64,000 bases of DNA from Kiloniellaceae bacterium (lineage in GTDB: Bacteria; Pseudomonadota; Alphaproteobacteria; Kiloniellales; J153): the NCBI GenBank assembly GCA_021776135.1, contig JAJFGL010000002.1, forward strand, positions 62,001-126,000, read 5' to 3'. Below the pieces are notes generated by a model that saw nothing but the letters and a program-made list of their open reading frames with translations, did no database searches and had not been told where the DNA came from. Numbering within the stretch: the first letter of the stretch is position 1; every line of letters begins with the position of its first letter. The position numbers were made by a program, and so were the translations under genes. Below, piece by piece: positions 18,113 through 27,019 of the stretch.

Positions 18113-18502
18113 TTAGTCGACTTGGCAGGAAAGCTCTTGCAGACGCTGAACCAGGGCCAGGCCGCCAGCCCCGCCCGCGCCCTGGATGTCCTTCTCCAGC
18201 ACCGTGCTCAAGGCCCTAACATGAGCCTGAGCGATCTCGGCGCACCTAGGGTCGCATTCCTCCAGTCCATTCAGCATCCTGTTGAGCGACAGGCCGATCT
18301 GGGTAATGAGCGGATATCCGAAAGAGCTGCCCTGACCTTTCAGGTTGTGGGAGATATTGCAGAGTTCCGCTTTTTTACCTGGCCAAAGCGCGGAGGTATC
18401 CGCCACGTCGCTCAGACCCTCGGCCAGCTCCGCGATCTGGTTGCGGGCCGCGGCGCGAAATATCTTGACCATTTCGTCTGTCAAGGCGGTGTGTTCGCCC
18501 AT
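18113..18502 (-). CDS. Hpt domain phosphotransfer protein
   Basis: A 129-residue helical protein. The phospho-acceptor motif HNLKGQGSSFG (His52) matches the HxxKGxSxxxG pattern of histidine phosphotransfer domains. It probably relays phosphate between a hybrid kinase and a response regulator, neither of which is in the window. It is an orphan, with lower GC than its surroundings. It may be co-transcribed with the SDR gene 57 bases downstream. The 139 bases upstream are AT-rich and probably hold its promoter. Confidence 0.82.
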   Translation of the reverse strand: MGEHTALTDEMVKIFRAAARNQIAELAEGLSDVADTSALWPGKKAELCNISHNLKGQGSSFGYPLITQIGLSLNRMLNGLEECDPRCAEIAQAHVRALSTVLEKDIQGAGGAGGLALVQRLQELSCQVD

Positions 18503-18641
18503 GAGTAGTCCTGAAATATCAAGTGAACGGGGTGTAGTTTGACGAGAATGACAATCTAGTTATTCAATTATAAGATGCATTTTCTTAAAATAGCCTAAAA
18601 CTTCGCAGCCTAGACCGTTGCGGTGGCTAAGACAGAGTTTT

Positions 18642-19277
18642 TTAGGAAAATAAATTGCGGCCCAGCACCATATCGAAACGCGCATCCAGAACCCCGTCTT
18701 CGGCGGCGTTGGCGGTCAAGGGCACGATCAGGGCCGCACGTTGCGCGGGGTCGCGGACAGCGTTCAGAATAGAATCGCGGGCGTTGCGGGCCTCTCCGGC
18801 GACGTACATCTGGGTCGTCAGGCGGCGGAAACCCGGGCCCGAAACCGCGAAATGAATGTGCGGGGTCCGCCAGCTATAGGGCACCGGGCGGATGGTGCGG
18901 AAGCGATAGCCCGCATCGGCGCCGGTTCGAGTTTGGCCATAGCCTTGAAAGTTCGCATCGGCGCCGGTAAGCGAATCGCCCGCGTGGTGATAGTGGCCGA
19001 AGGCGTCGCACTGCCATATCTCGACACCTACGCCGGTCATGGGCCGCCCGTCTTCGGCCAGGATGCGCCCGAACACATGGGTCACGATGCCCGTGGCGGG
19101 GCCGGGCCGTCCGGCCAGGTTAACGAGATCGGTATCGGAATCGGACGGCGGGCGCCGGGGATAAAAAGGCCCTTCGGTCTGATGCGGCGTCACGGCCGCC
19201 GCCGCCGCACGGTTAAGGGTCAAACCACCGAGAAGCGTCAAACCCGTGCCCAGGAAACCACGCCGCGAGATGGTCAC
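18642..19277 (-). CDS. Intradiol ring-cleavage dioxygenase-like protein, Tat-exported
   Basis: A 211-residue protein of the protocatechuate 3,4-dioxygenase beta/intradiol family. The N-terminus carries a twin-arginine motif (SRRGFLG) and a hydrophobic stretch, so it is probably exported folded with its metal. Expected iron ligands are visible: Tyr in TEGPFY, Tyr in GYG, and the histidines of TPHIHF. The start is GTG at 19277 with AAGGA upstream. Extracytoplasmic members are of uncertain substrate; no aromatic degradation genes are adjacent. Confidence 0.85.
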   Translation of the reverse strand: MTISRRGFLGTGLTLLGGLTLNRAAAAAVTPHQTEGPFYPRRPPSDSDTDLVNLAGRPGPATGIVTHVFGRILAEDGRPMTGVGVEIWQCDAFGHYHHAGDSLTGADANFQGYGQTRTGADAGYRFRTIRPVPYSWRTPHIHFAVSGPGFRRLTTQMYVAGEARNARDSILNAVRDPAQRAALIVPLTANAAEDGVLDARFDMVLGRNLFS

Positions 19278-19347
19278 GATCCGATATTCCTTTTAGAGTC
19301 TCTCATGCCCCCTTAATTTAGGCCACCAAGGCTCCAAGTAAAATCGC

Positions 19348-19369
19348 GTTCACGCACAAGGCCGTGAAC
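19348..19369. promoter_or_regulatory. Inverted repeat upstream of the DUF1330 gene
   Basis: GTTCACG (19348-19354) and CGTGAAC (19363-19369) are perfect reverse complements with an 8-base spacer, ending 22 bases before the ATG and just ahead of an AAGGAGAG ribosome site. Possible operator or 5' UTR stem for the DUF1330 gene; it also lies in the divergent dioxygenase promoter region. Confidence 0.4.
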
Positions 19370-19391
19370 AACCCTATTTAAGGAGAGAAAT

Positions 19392-19682
19392 ATGGCGGGA
19401 TATATCGTCGCCCATATTCAAATCACCGATCCCACGGCTTTCGAGGCCTACCGCGCGGCGGTGCCTGCGATCATCGAGAGCTTCGGCGGCAGATACTTAG
19501 TTCGCGGCGGTGAACTGGATATGAAAGAAGGAACCTGGGCGGAGCCCCGCCTCATTGTGTTGGAGTTTCCCAGTACCGAACGGGCGCGCGAGTTCTATGA
19601 TTCAGCCGCGTACCGGGAAATCCTGCCCCTGCGTCTCGCCGCGTCAAGCGGCACCCTCGCCATCGTCGAAGGTTTTAGTTAA
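19392..19682 (+). CDS. DUF1330 domain protein
   Basis: A 96-residue ferredoxin-like-fold (dimeric alpha-beta barrel) protein. The family features are YIVAHIQITDPTAFEAYRAAVP, a GG.YLVRGG turn, and LIVLEFPS..RAREFYDS..Y. Function of the family is not established; related folds include monooxygenases. A strong AAGGAGAG ribosome site precedes it. The end overlaps the convergent cbiA gene by 8 bases. Confidence 0.9.
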   Translation: MAGYIVAHIQITDPTAFEAYRAAVPAIIESFGGRYLVRGGELDMKEGTWAEPRLIVLEFPSTERAREFYDSAAYREILPLRLAASSGTLAIVEGFS

Positions 19683-21000
19683 ACCTGTCGATGAGGTGCA
19701 GAAACGATCCCATGACCGTTCCGTTCCTGCATCCGGTTTCGCGGGTCTCGCCGCCCCCGGCGGCTTGGCAGCGTAATAGCGGTGTCTCGCCGTCGCCGTC
19801 GCCCGCGATCGCCTCGGCGAAGTGGAACTCATGGCCGCGAAAGCGCGTGCCGGCGGGGCCAAGCGGGCTGTCCGAAACAGTTTCGATCTCCTGGTAGCCG
19901 AGCCGGCGGCGCGGCTGGGCGAAGGAGGTTTCCACGGGCAGAAGCCCGGCCATGGCATGGCGCGCCCCTTGCGCGTCGATCAAGCCCCGGCCCAGAACCA
20001 TGTAGCCGCCGCATTCGCCATAGAGGGTGGCGCCACGCGCCGCCGCCGCGCCCAGGCCCGATATAAAGCGCGTGTTTCGCGCCAGACGCCCGGCGTGCAA
20101 TTCGGGATAACCGCCGGGAAGATAGACCGCGTCCGCGCCGACGCTTGGCGCCTCGTCCGCCAGGGGCGAGAAAATCTCGATACCCGCCCCGGCGGCGCGC
20201 CAAGCTTCGATAACCAAGGGGTAGGCGAAGGCGAAGGCTAGGTCCTGGGCGACCGCGATGTTCTGGCCCAAGGGGGGTAGCGGACATCCGGATTCCTGGC
20301 TTTCCAAGGCGCAGGGCCGGGCCAAGTCAAGCAGGGCGTCAATATTCATATATTCCCCGGCGATCGCCGCCGATGTTTCCAGAAACGCCTCCAATTCGGC
20401 GTGCTCGCCCGCTTGCACCAGGCCCAGGTGGCGCTCCGGCAAGGCCAGCCCATCATGCCGGGGAACGCAGCCCAGGACCGGAATGTCCAAGCTTGCGCAA
20501 GCATCGCGCAACATGGCCGCGTGGCGGTCGCTCCCGACCTTGTTGAAGATGATGGCCGCGAGCGTGACATCCGGGCGGTAGGTGGCGAAGCCATGAAGCA
20601 AGGCGGCGGCGGAGGCGGCCATGCCCTTGGCATCGACGATCAAGACAAGGGGCCAGCCGGTCAGGCGCGCAATATGGGCGCTCGATCCGGCGCCGCCGGG
20701 CTTTTCTCCCAGGGCGCCGTCGAACAACCCCATGACCCCCTCGGCGGCGACCAGCTCGGCATCCCTTCCGGCGCGCGCCGCCGCGCCCGCCAGGGTGCCG
20801 CGGTTCATGGCCCAGGAATCCAGATTGATACAGGGACGGCCGCTGGCGGCGGCGTGAAAGGCGGGATCGATATAATCTGGGCCGATCTTGGCCCCGGCTA
20901 CGCGTAAGCCGCGCCGGCGCAGGTGGCGTAAGATCGCCAGAGTAAGGACCGTCTTGCCGCTGCCCGAAGCCGGCGCGGCAAGGATAAGCCCGCGCGTCAT
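19675..21000 (-). CDS. cbiA: Cobyrinate a,c-diamide synthase
   Basis: A 441-residue glutamine-dependent ATP amidotransferase that amidates the a and c side chains of (hydrogeno)cobyrinate. The N-terminal dethiobiotin-synthetase-like ATPase domain has PASGSGKT; the C-terminal class I glutaminase domain has the nucleophile Cys in YGECGGYMVLG and a late FHFAE histidine. The ATG at 21000 overlaps the cobA stop in ATGA; a longer frame upstream would run into cobA and is rejected. CobB in the aerobic nomenclature. Confidence 0.95.
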   Translation of the reverse strand: MTRGLILAAPASGSGKTVLTLAILRHLRRRGLRVAGAKIGPDYIDPAFHAAASGRPCINLDSWAMNRGTLAGAAARAGRDAELVAAEGVMGLFDGALGEKPGGAGSSAHIARLTGWPLVLIVDAKGMAASAAALLHGFATYRPDVTLAAIIFNKVGSDRHAAMLRDACASLDIPVLGCVPRHDGLALPERHLGLVQAGEHAELEAFLETSAAIAGEYMNIDALLDLARPCALESQESGCPLPPLGQNIAVAQDLAFAFAYPLVIEAWRAAGAGIEIFSPLADEAPSVGADAVYLPGGYPELHAGRLARNTRFISGLGAAAARGATLYGECGGYMVLGRGLIDAQGARHAMAGLLPVETSFAQPRRRLGYQEIETVSDSPLGPAGTRFRGHEFHFAEAIAGDGDGETPLLRCQAAGGGETRETGCRNGTVMGSFLHLIDRFN

Positions 21001-21836
21001 CCCGCTTCGCGGTCCCGCCGGAGCCTGAGCGGATCCGGCGTCAGGGTCCGGCCATGGAGCGCGCCCAGCCAATCCAGCCCAGCCCGCAAACGAACCGTCT
21101 CACCGATGGCGATCACGCACGGCGGCTCGATGTTGTGTGCCTCCGCCTCGGCGGCGCAGCGCCCGAGCGTGGTTTCCAAGACTTGTTGGTCGGGGGTCGC
21201 GGCCTTGCTGACGATGGCGACCGCTTGGTCCGCCGGACGGCCGCCGGCGATCAGGCGCGCGGCGATGCGATCGAGGTGCTTCAAGGCCATGTAGAGCACA
21301 AGCACCGGCGCGCCCCGGGCCAGGGCGTCCCAATCCAAACGTTCCGGCACCGCGCCGGTCAGGTCGTGGCCGGTGATGAAGGTCACGGCGGAATTGGTAT
21401 CGCGGTGGGTCACGGGAATACCGGCATAGGCGAGGCCGCCGATACCGGCGGAGATGCCGGGCACGATACGGAACGGCACCCCGGCCTCGACCAGGGCCAA
21501 GGCTTCCTCACCACCGCGTCCGAACACCAAGGGGTCGCCGCCCTTGAGGCGCAAAACCCGCTTTCCGGCGCGCGCCAGAAGCACCAGACGGTGCGAGATA
21601 TCGGCCTGGCGCGGCGAAGGCCGGCCGCCGCGCTTGCCCGCGTACTCCAAGCCGCAGCCGGGCCGCCGCAAGGCCAGAACCCCTTCGCTGACCAGGGCGT
21701 CGTGGACGATCACGTCGGCCTGGCCTAGGGCGTGATGGGCGAGAAGCGTCAACAAGCCAGGATCGCCCGGCCCGGCCCCGGCCAACCATACCGTGCCCGG
21801 TTTCAGTTCCGGGAAATCTATCGGCACCTTGTTCAT
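20997..21836 (-). CDS. cobA: Uroporphyrinogen-III C-methyltransferase
   Basis: A 279-residue SAM-dependent SUMT that methylates C2 and C7 of uroporphyrinogen III to give precorrin-2, the entry to corrin and siroheme. Motifs are WLAGAGPGDPGLLT, EYAGKRGG, LKGGDPLVFGRGGEE and VPGISAG. It is a stand-alone SUMT, with no CysG dehydrogenase/chelatase domain. The start ATG at 21836 gives MNKVPIDFPELKPG; the longer frame is antisense to cbiD's leader. Coupled to cbiA, divergent from cbiD across 52 bases. Confidence 0.95.
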   Translation of the reverse strand: MNKVPIDFPELKPGTVWLAGAGPGDPGLLTLLAHHALGQADVIVHDALVSEGVLALRRPGCGLEYAGKRGGRPSPRQADISHRLVLLARAGKRVLRLKGGDPLVFGRGGEEALALVEAGVPFRIVPGISAGIGGLAYAGIPVTHRDTNSAVTFITGHDLTGAVPERLDWDALARGAPVLVLYMALKHLDRIAARLIAGGRPADQAVAIVSKAATPDQQVLETTLGRCAAEAEAHNIEPPCVIAIGETVRLRAGLDWLGALHGRTLTPDPLRLRRDREAG

Positions 21837-21888
21837 GGCCGGATCATGCTCTGGCCAAGAACGTTCCGCAACTTGTAGTCTTCGCGCC

Positions 21889-22980
21889 ATGCCCGATCGG
21901 CCCAAAGGACCCCTGCGGCGCGGTTGGACCACCGGCGCCTGTGCCACCGCCGCCGTTTCCGCGGCCTACCATGCCTTGCTTGGCGGCGAGTTCCCGGACC
22001 CGGTGACCGTCGCCTTGCCCAAGGGACAACGCCCCGCCTTCGCCCTGGCGCGTGAGGAACGGGGCCCGGATTTTGCCCGCGCCGCCGTGGTCAAGGATGC
22101 TGGCGACGATCCCGACGTCACCCACGGCGCCCTGGTGGTGGCGACCCTGCGCCCAGGCCGGCGCGGCCAGGGCGTGACCTTCAAGGCCGGGCCCGGCGTC
22201 GGCACGGTGACCTTGCCGGGCCTGCCGGTGCCGCCGGGAGAACCGGCGATCAATCCGGCCCCGCGCGCCATGATGCGGGCCGCCATAGCGGACATCGCCG
22301 CCGCCTACGGCGATGCCGGCGATGTGGAAATCGAAATTTCCGTGCCGGGAGGTGAGTCTCTGGCGGAAAAAACCTGGAACCCGCGCCTGGGCATTATCGG
22401 CGGCTTGTCGATCCTGGGGACCACCGGGGTCGTGGTGCCCTATTCCTGCTCGGCCTGGATACACGCGATTCATAGCGGCATAGATGTGGCCCGCGCCACG
22501 GGCTTGACCCATGCGGCGGGCTGTACCGGTTCGACCTCGGAACGCGCGGTGCAGGCCCATTATGCGCTATCCGATCTGGCCATGCTCGACATGGGCGACT
22601 TCGCCGGCGGTCTGCTCAAGTATCTGCGCCGTCATCCCCTGCCCCGGCTGACCATTGGCGGCGGCTTCGCCAAGCTGACAAAGCTCGGCGCCGGGCACCT
22701 GGATCTGCATTCCGGGCGCAGCCAGGTCGATATGGATTGGCTGGCGGAACGCGCGGTCGAGGCCGGGGGCGGCCAGGAGTTAGAGGCCCGGGCGCGCGCG
22801 GCCAACACCGCTAACCAGGTATTGGATATGGCGCGGGCGGCGGCGATTCCCCTGGGCGATCTCATCGCCCGGCGGGCCCGCGCGGCAGCCTTGGAAGTCC
22901 TGGGGCCCGCGTGCGGCATACAGCTCGACGTTCTCATTATCGACCGCGCGGGCGGTATCGTGGGCCGGGCCGATGCCTGA
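21889..22980 (+). CDS. cbiD: Cobalt-precorrin-5B C1-methyltransferase
   Basis: A 363-residue CbiD, which methylates C1 in the oxygen-independent corrin pathway. Family features are the opening LRRGWTTGACATAA and the segments NPRLGIIGGLSILGTTGVV and TGSTSERAV. The start at 21889 (MPDRPKG) is preferred to an earlier frame start inside the cobA region. It overlaps cobK by 8 bases. Its presence is one of three markers of the early-cobalt route in this locus. Confidence 0.95.
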   Translation: MPDRPKGPLRRGWTTGACATAAVSAAYHALLGGEFPDPVTVALPKGQRPAFALAREERGPDFARAAVVKDAGDDPDVTHGALVVATLRPGRRGQGVTFKAGPGVGTVTLPGLPVPPGEPAINPAPRAMMRAAIADIAAAYGDAGDVEIEISVPGGESLAEKTWNPRLGIIGGLSILGTTGVVVPYSCSAWIHAIHSGIDVARATGLTHAAGCTGSTSERAVQAHYALSDLAMLDMGDFAGGLLKYLRRHPLPRLTIGGGFAKLTKLGAGHLDLHSGRSQVDMDWLAERAVEAGGGQELEARARAANTANQVLDMARAAAIPLGDLIARRARAAALEVLGPACGIQLDVLIIDRAGGIVGRADA

Positions 22981-23728
22981 AGCCAAACGCCTTTTGATCC
23001 TGGGTGGGACCGGGGAGGCGGTGGCGCTGGCCCATCGTCTGGGCCGCTTGCCGGGCTTGAAGATAATCACTTCCCTGGCGGGCCGCACCCGCGCCCCGGC
23101 CGCCGTGCCGGGCGATATGCGGAGCGGCGGTTTCGGCGGGGTGTCGGGCCTGGTGAAGTATTTGCTTGAGCATCGTATCGATCTTGTCATCGACGCGACC
23201 CATCCCTTTGCCGCGCGCATGACCGCCAATGCCGCCGCCGCCTGTCTGGCCGCCGATGTTCCGCGCCTGGTTTTGTCCCGGCCTCCTTGGCAATCGCAGC
23301 CAAGGGACCGCTGGGTCCGCGTGCCCCATGCCCAGGCCGCCGCCGCCGCCCTTTCCGAACTGGGCCGGCGGGTGTTCCTAAGCACCGGGCGGCAGGATCT
23401 GGCACCCTTCGCGGGCTTGGGGAGGATCTGGTTTTTGGTCCGCGCCATAGATGAACCGGCGGCGCCCCTACCCTTGGAAAACTATGAGGTGATTCTGGGC
23501 CGCGGCCCCTTCGCGGCCGAGGACGAGGCGGCGCTCATGCAGGCCCACGGCATCGCCGTCCTGGTGAGCAAAAACTCCGGCGGCCAGGCGACTCACGGCA
23601 AGATCGAGGCGGCGCGGCGCCTTGGCCTGCCCGTGGTCATGATCGACCGCCCTGCCGTGCCCGAGGGCTTGAGTGTGCAAAGCGTGGACGAGGCTGCCGC
23701 CTGGGCCGAGTCTCACTGCATAACTTAA
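22973..23728 (+). CDS. cobK: Precorrin-6A reductase (CobK/CbiJ)
   Basis: A 251-residue NAD(P)H-dependent reductase of the corrin macrocycle. The N-terminal Rossmann-like LILGGTGEAVALAHRL, IDATHPFA.MTANA, FLSTGRQDL and VSKNSGG..T..KI blocks are those of CobK/CbiJ. In a CbiD/CbiG context the substrate is expected to be cobalt-precorrin-6A. The ATG lies inside the end of cbiD, so translation is coupled. It converges with cobM, five bases away. Confidence 0.93.
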   Translation: MPEAKRLLILGGTGEAVALAHRLGRLPGLKIITSLAGRTRAPAAVPGDMRSGGFGGVSGLVKYLLEHRIDLVIDATHPFAARMTANAAAACLAADVPRLVLSRPPWQSQPRDRWVRVPHAQAAAAALSELGRRVFLSTGRQDLAPFAGLGRIWFLVRAIDEPAAPLPLENYEVILGRGPFAAEDEAALMQAHGIAVLVSKNSGGQATHGKIEAARRLGLPVVMIDRPAVPEGLSVQSVDEAAAWAESHCIT

Positions 23729-23733
23729 GGTAA

Positions 23734-24498
23734 TCAGGCTTGGCGCTTGGGCCGTAACAGGTGGACGTGGCCGGGATCGTAGAGCTTGCTGTCGGTGAAA
23801 TCCTTGGCCGCCAAGACCCGGCCAACCAGGATAAGCGCGGTGCGGGTGATCTTGGCGGCGCGTACCTTCGCGCGAATATCGGCCAGGGCGCCGCGCACGA
23901 CGATCTGGTCGGGCCAGCTCGCCCGGTAAACCACCGCCACCGGGCAATCGGCGCCGTAATGGGGGGTCAAGGTCTCGACCACATGGCGCAGGTTGCGCAC
24001 CGAAAGGTGGATGGCCAGGGTCGCGCCCGAGGCTCCCAGGGTGGCCAGGTCTTCCCGGTTCGGCATGGCCGAGGCCTTCATGGCCGTGCGGGTCAGGATT
24101 ACCGTTTGGCTGACATCGGGGAGGGTGAGTTCCAGCCCCAACGCGGCGGCGGCGGCGGCATAGGCGGGCACGCCGGGGGTGATACTGTAGGGAATGGCGG
24201 CCGCCTCCAGGCGCCGGATCTGCTCACCGATGGCGCCGTAAAGGGATGGGTCGCCGGAATGAACCCTGGCCACGTCCTCGCCGGCTTCGTGCGCGGCTTC
24301 GATCTCGGCCATGATCTCGTCCAGGGTCAGGGCGGCGGTATCCAGAACCCGCGCGCCGTGGTGAGCGTGGGCAACAACCTCGCGCGGCACCAAGGAACCA
24401 GCGAAGAGCACCAGGGGACAACGGGCGATCAAATCGCGCCCACGCAGGGTCAGGAGGTCGGCGGCCCCCGGCCCGGCGCCGATGAAATGCACGGTCAC
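23734..24498 (-). CDS. cobM: Precorrin-4 C11-methyltransferase
   Basis: A 254-residue SAM-dependent methyltransferase of the corrin family (CobM/CbiF). Motifs are [16 protein letters not shown], the [12 protein letters not shown] core and [12 protein letters not shown]. It starts with GTG (24498-24496), which overlaps the stop of the upstream fusion gene in a GTGA. It is the last gene of the six-gene minus-strand cobalamin operon. Confidence 0.95.
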   Translation of the reverse strand: MTVHFIGAGPGAADLLTLRGRDLIARCPLVLFAGSLVPREVVAHAHHGARVLDTAALTLDEIMAEIEAAHEAGEDVARVHSGDPSLYGAIGEQIRRLEAAAIPYSITPGVPAYAAAAAALGLELTLPDVSQTVILTRTAMKASAMPNREDLATLGASGATLAIHLSVRNLRHVVETLTPHYGADCPVAVVYRASWPDQIVVRGALADIRAKVRAAKITRTALILVGRVLAAKDFTDSKLYDPGHVHLLRPKRQA

Positions 24499-26315
24499 GC
24501 GGCGTCTCCCAAGCGATCTTTCTTATCCGCCTTGGCGCCGTAACCGCGTGGCGTATAGACCCAAATCCCGCCGTCCGTACGAGCCGTACGTCTGGTTTCG
24601 CTGGAGCCGATAATCACCAGGCTCAACATATCGACCTCTTCGGTATCCAGTTTATCCAGGTCCATGATTTGAAGTGTCTCGCCGTCGCGGCCCAGATTAC
24701 GGGCGACGATAACCGGGGTGTCCGGGGGCCGCCGGGCAAGCAGGATCGCTTGCGCGGCCTTCAACTGATGGCGGCGGCGGCGTGACACGGGATTGTAAAG
24801 CGCGACCACGAAATCGCCCTCGGCGGCGGCGCGCAGGCGCCTTTCGATCGCCGGCCAGGGAGTCAGCAGGTCCGATAACGAAATCGCGCAGAAGTCGTGG
24901 CCCAGGGGCGCCCCAGCGCGCGCGGCGGCTGCTTGCAGGGCGGAAATGCCGGGCACGACCGTGGTCTCGACCCGGCGCCATTGCGGCTTGTTCCCGTGTT
25001 CCAGAAGTTCGAAAACCAAACTGGCCATGGCATAGATACCCGGATCGCCGGAACAGACGAGCGCCACATGGCGGCCCTCGGCGGCCAAGTCCAAGGCCGC
25101 GCGAACCCGGTCTTCCTCGGCGCCCAGGGGGAAATCATGGCGCGCCTTGCCCCTTGTCAGCGGTCCCAGCAAGTCGAGGTACAGGGAATAACCGACAAGA
25201 TCGCTTGCCGCGCCCACGGCGGACTCGGCTTCCGGCGCCCGCCAGGCCGGGTCTCCGGGTCCCAGGCCGACCACCGTTAGGCTGCCGCGTCCCCGGCCCA
25301 AGCTTGTGGCGTCCAGGACCGCCGGCGCCTTGGCGATGGCGCAGGTTGCGCGCGCCGACTTGCGCTTGGGCACGATCAAGCCGCCGCGCGGCCCGGCCGC
25401 CGCCAGGGCCGCGCCCTCGGCAACGCCGTGGCACCCAACCTCGTTAAACACAACGTCGGAGGGATTGGCCAAGCGCGGTAATTCTTCCTCAAGACGCGCG
25501 GCGCTAAAGAAACGCGCCGGTACGTCCAGCGCCTCGGCAAGGGCATGGACCGCCGCTTCGTCGGCCTTGAGGTCGAGGGACACAACCGCCGCGACCGCGC
25601 CCTCGGCCAGTTTCGCCACCGCCAGGGTTTCGCGGGCAAGGGCAATGACTTCCTGCGCCGAGGCGCCGCGTTCGCAGCCCACGCCCAGACACAGAACCGC
25701 CGGGCGGTAAACGAGAGTGTTCGGTTGCAGTTCGCCAAGCTGTTCGCTCACGCGGATGGTGAGGCCGCCGTCTTCGGCCCAAGGCAGGCCGGTCTCGGCC
25801 AGCCAGGGCGCCGTACCCTCCAGACGGACCCGCGCCCCGGCAAGCAAGGCGGCGGTGAAATCCTTGGCCGCTTCCGGATTGGCGAGGCGCCAGCCGGGCG
25901 GCGGATCGTCGAGGGCCACCCCGAAGGCCAGGTCGCCGGCGGTGGTGATCGCGGCCTCGATATTCAGCAGACCGCCTAGCTTGCGGGCTAGATCGTTGCC
26001 GCCACCATGGCCGCCCAGCAGGGGAACCACGGCGCTTCCGTCCTCCGCCAGGGCCAGAACCGGCGGTTCGCTTTTCTTATCCGTGAGCAAGGGGGCCAGG
26101 GTACGGATCAAAACACCGGCCGCGCAAATGCCCAGGATGGGCCGCCGTTCGGCGAACAAGCGGCGCAGGTGTTCGCCGGCCGAAGTGAAGTATTGTTCGG
26201 CGCCCTCGACCCGGCCTTCAAGTCCGTGCACCTGCGCGCCGGGAATTTCCTTGGCTAGGCGGATGGCCAATTCCGCGCCGCGTTGGGTCAGGGCGAAGAA
26301 AACCGGTGCGGTCAT
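24495..26315 (-). CDS. cobJ: CbiG-CobJ fusion: cobalt-precorrin-5A hydrolase / precorrin-3B C17-methyltransferase
   Basis: A 606-residue bifunctional protein. Residues about 1-335 are CbiG: the N-terminal part [12 protein letters not shown], the middle [16 protein letters not shown] and [10 protein letters not shown], and a CobE-like C-part with [11 protein letters not shown] and [15 protein letters not shown]. Residues about 348-606 are CobJ/Cbi[33 protein letters not shown] and [17 protein letters not shown]. CbiG opens the ring lactone and releases acetaldehyde in the oxygen-independent pathway; CobJ performs C17 methylation and ring contraction. Flanked by GTGA and ATGA overlaps. Confidence 0.94.
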   Translation of the reverse strand: MTAPVFFALTQRGAELAIRLAKEIPGAQVHGLEGRVEGAEQYFTSAGEHLRRLFAERRPILGICAAGVLIRTLAPLLTDKKSEPPVLALAEDGSAVVPLLGGHGGGNDLARKLGGLLNIEAAITTAGDLAFGVALDDPPPGWRLANPEAAKDFTAALLAGARVRLEGTAPWLAETGLPWAEDGGLTIRVSEQLGELQPNTLVYRPAVLCLGVGCERGASAQEVIALARETLAVAKLAEGAVAAVVSLDLKADEAAVHALAEALDVPARFFSAARLEEELPRLANPSDVVFNEVGCHGVAEGAALAAAGPRGGLIVPKRKSARATCAIAKAPAVLDATSLGRGRGSLTVVGLGPGDPAWRAPEAESAVGAASDLVGYSLYLDLLGPLTRGKARHDFPLGAEEDRVRAALDLAAEGRHVALVCSGDPGIYAMASLVFELLEHGNKPQWRRVETTVVPGISALQAAAARAGAPLGHDFCAISLSDLLTPWPAIERRLRAAAEGDFVVALYNPVSRRRRHQLKAAQAILLARRPPDTPVIVARNLGRDGETLQIMDLDKLDTEEVDMLSLVIIGSSETRRTARTDGGIWVYTPRGYGAKADKKDRLGDAA

Positions 26316-27019
26316 TGCCAGGCCTCTCCGCGCCGGTGAATCAAGATCATGGAAAAATAAGGCGCCGCGTCCGCGCCCACCTGGTCCAGGGTGCGAACAT
26401 TTTGCTTCGCCATGGTGGCATGTTCCACGTAACGCGCCTTGGCGCTTAGCCCCAAATCTTCGAGCACCCGGCGCACCTTGTCCAGATGGCGTCCGACCTT
26501 GATGATCGCCGCCGCGTCGCAGTCCTTCAGGCGCGCCGCGATTTCGGCTTCGGGCAGGGGCGCGGGCACCACGGTCAAGACATCGTTACGCGCCGCCAGG
26601 GGCGCCCCCAGAACCGCGGCGCAGGCGGTGAGAGAGGAGACGCCAGGCACGACTTCGACCCGGAATTTTTCGGCCATGCGCCCGAAGAGATACATGAAGG
26701 AGCCGTAGAAGAAGGGATCGCCCTCGCACAGAACCGCGGCATCGCGCCCCGCTTGCAAATGTTCGCCCAGTTCCAAGGCCGCGGCGTCGTAAACCTCTTG
26801 CGCTGGAAAGCGCGCCACCACCAGGGGCATGCGGATAGCGATCTCCATGCGCCCCTGGGGCAGATGGGGCGCGACGATTTGCCGGGCCAGGCTATCGCCC
26901 TGTTCCGGCGCCGGATAGGCGATGACCGGCACGGCCTGCAGGATGCGGTGCGCCTTGAGGGTGATGAGTTCCGGATCGCCAGGTCCGATCCCGAGGCCGT
27001 AAAGCGTGCCCGCCGTCAC
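26312..27019 (-). CDS. cobI: Precorrin-2 C20-methyltransferase
   Basis: A 235-residue SAM methyltransferase (CobI/CbiL). Motifs are LYGLGIGPGDPELITLKA, the core CEGDPFFYGSFMYLF, and VVPGVSSLTACAA. The chosen start is GTG at 27019-27017, which forms a GTGA with the cobL stop and gives the family's usual length. A longer frame reaching 27214 would lie inside cobL and is rejected. Translationally coupled to both neighbours. Confidence 0.94.
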   Translation of the reverse strand: MTAGTLYGLGIGPGDPELITLKAHRILQAVPVIAYPAPEQGDSLARQIVAPHLPQGRMEIAIRMPLVVARFPAQEVYDAAALELGEHLQAGRDAAVLCEGDPFFYGSFMYLFGRMAEKFRVEVVPGVSSLTACAAVLGAPLAARNDVLTVVPAPLPEAEIAARLKDCDAAAIIKVGRHLDKVRRVLEDLGLSAKARYVEHATMAKQNVRTLDQVGADAAPYFSMILIHRRGEAWQ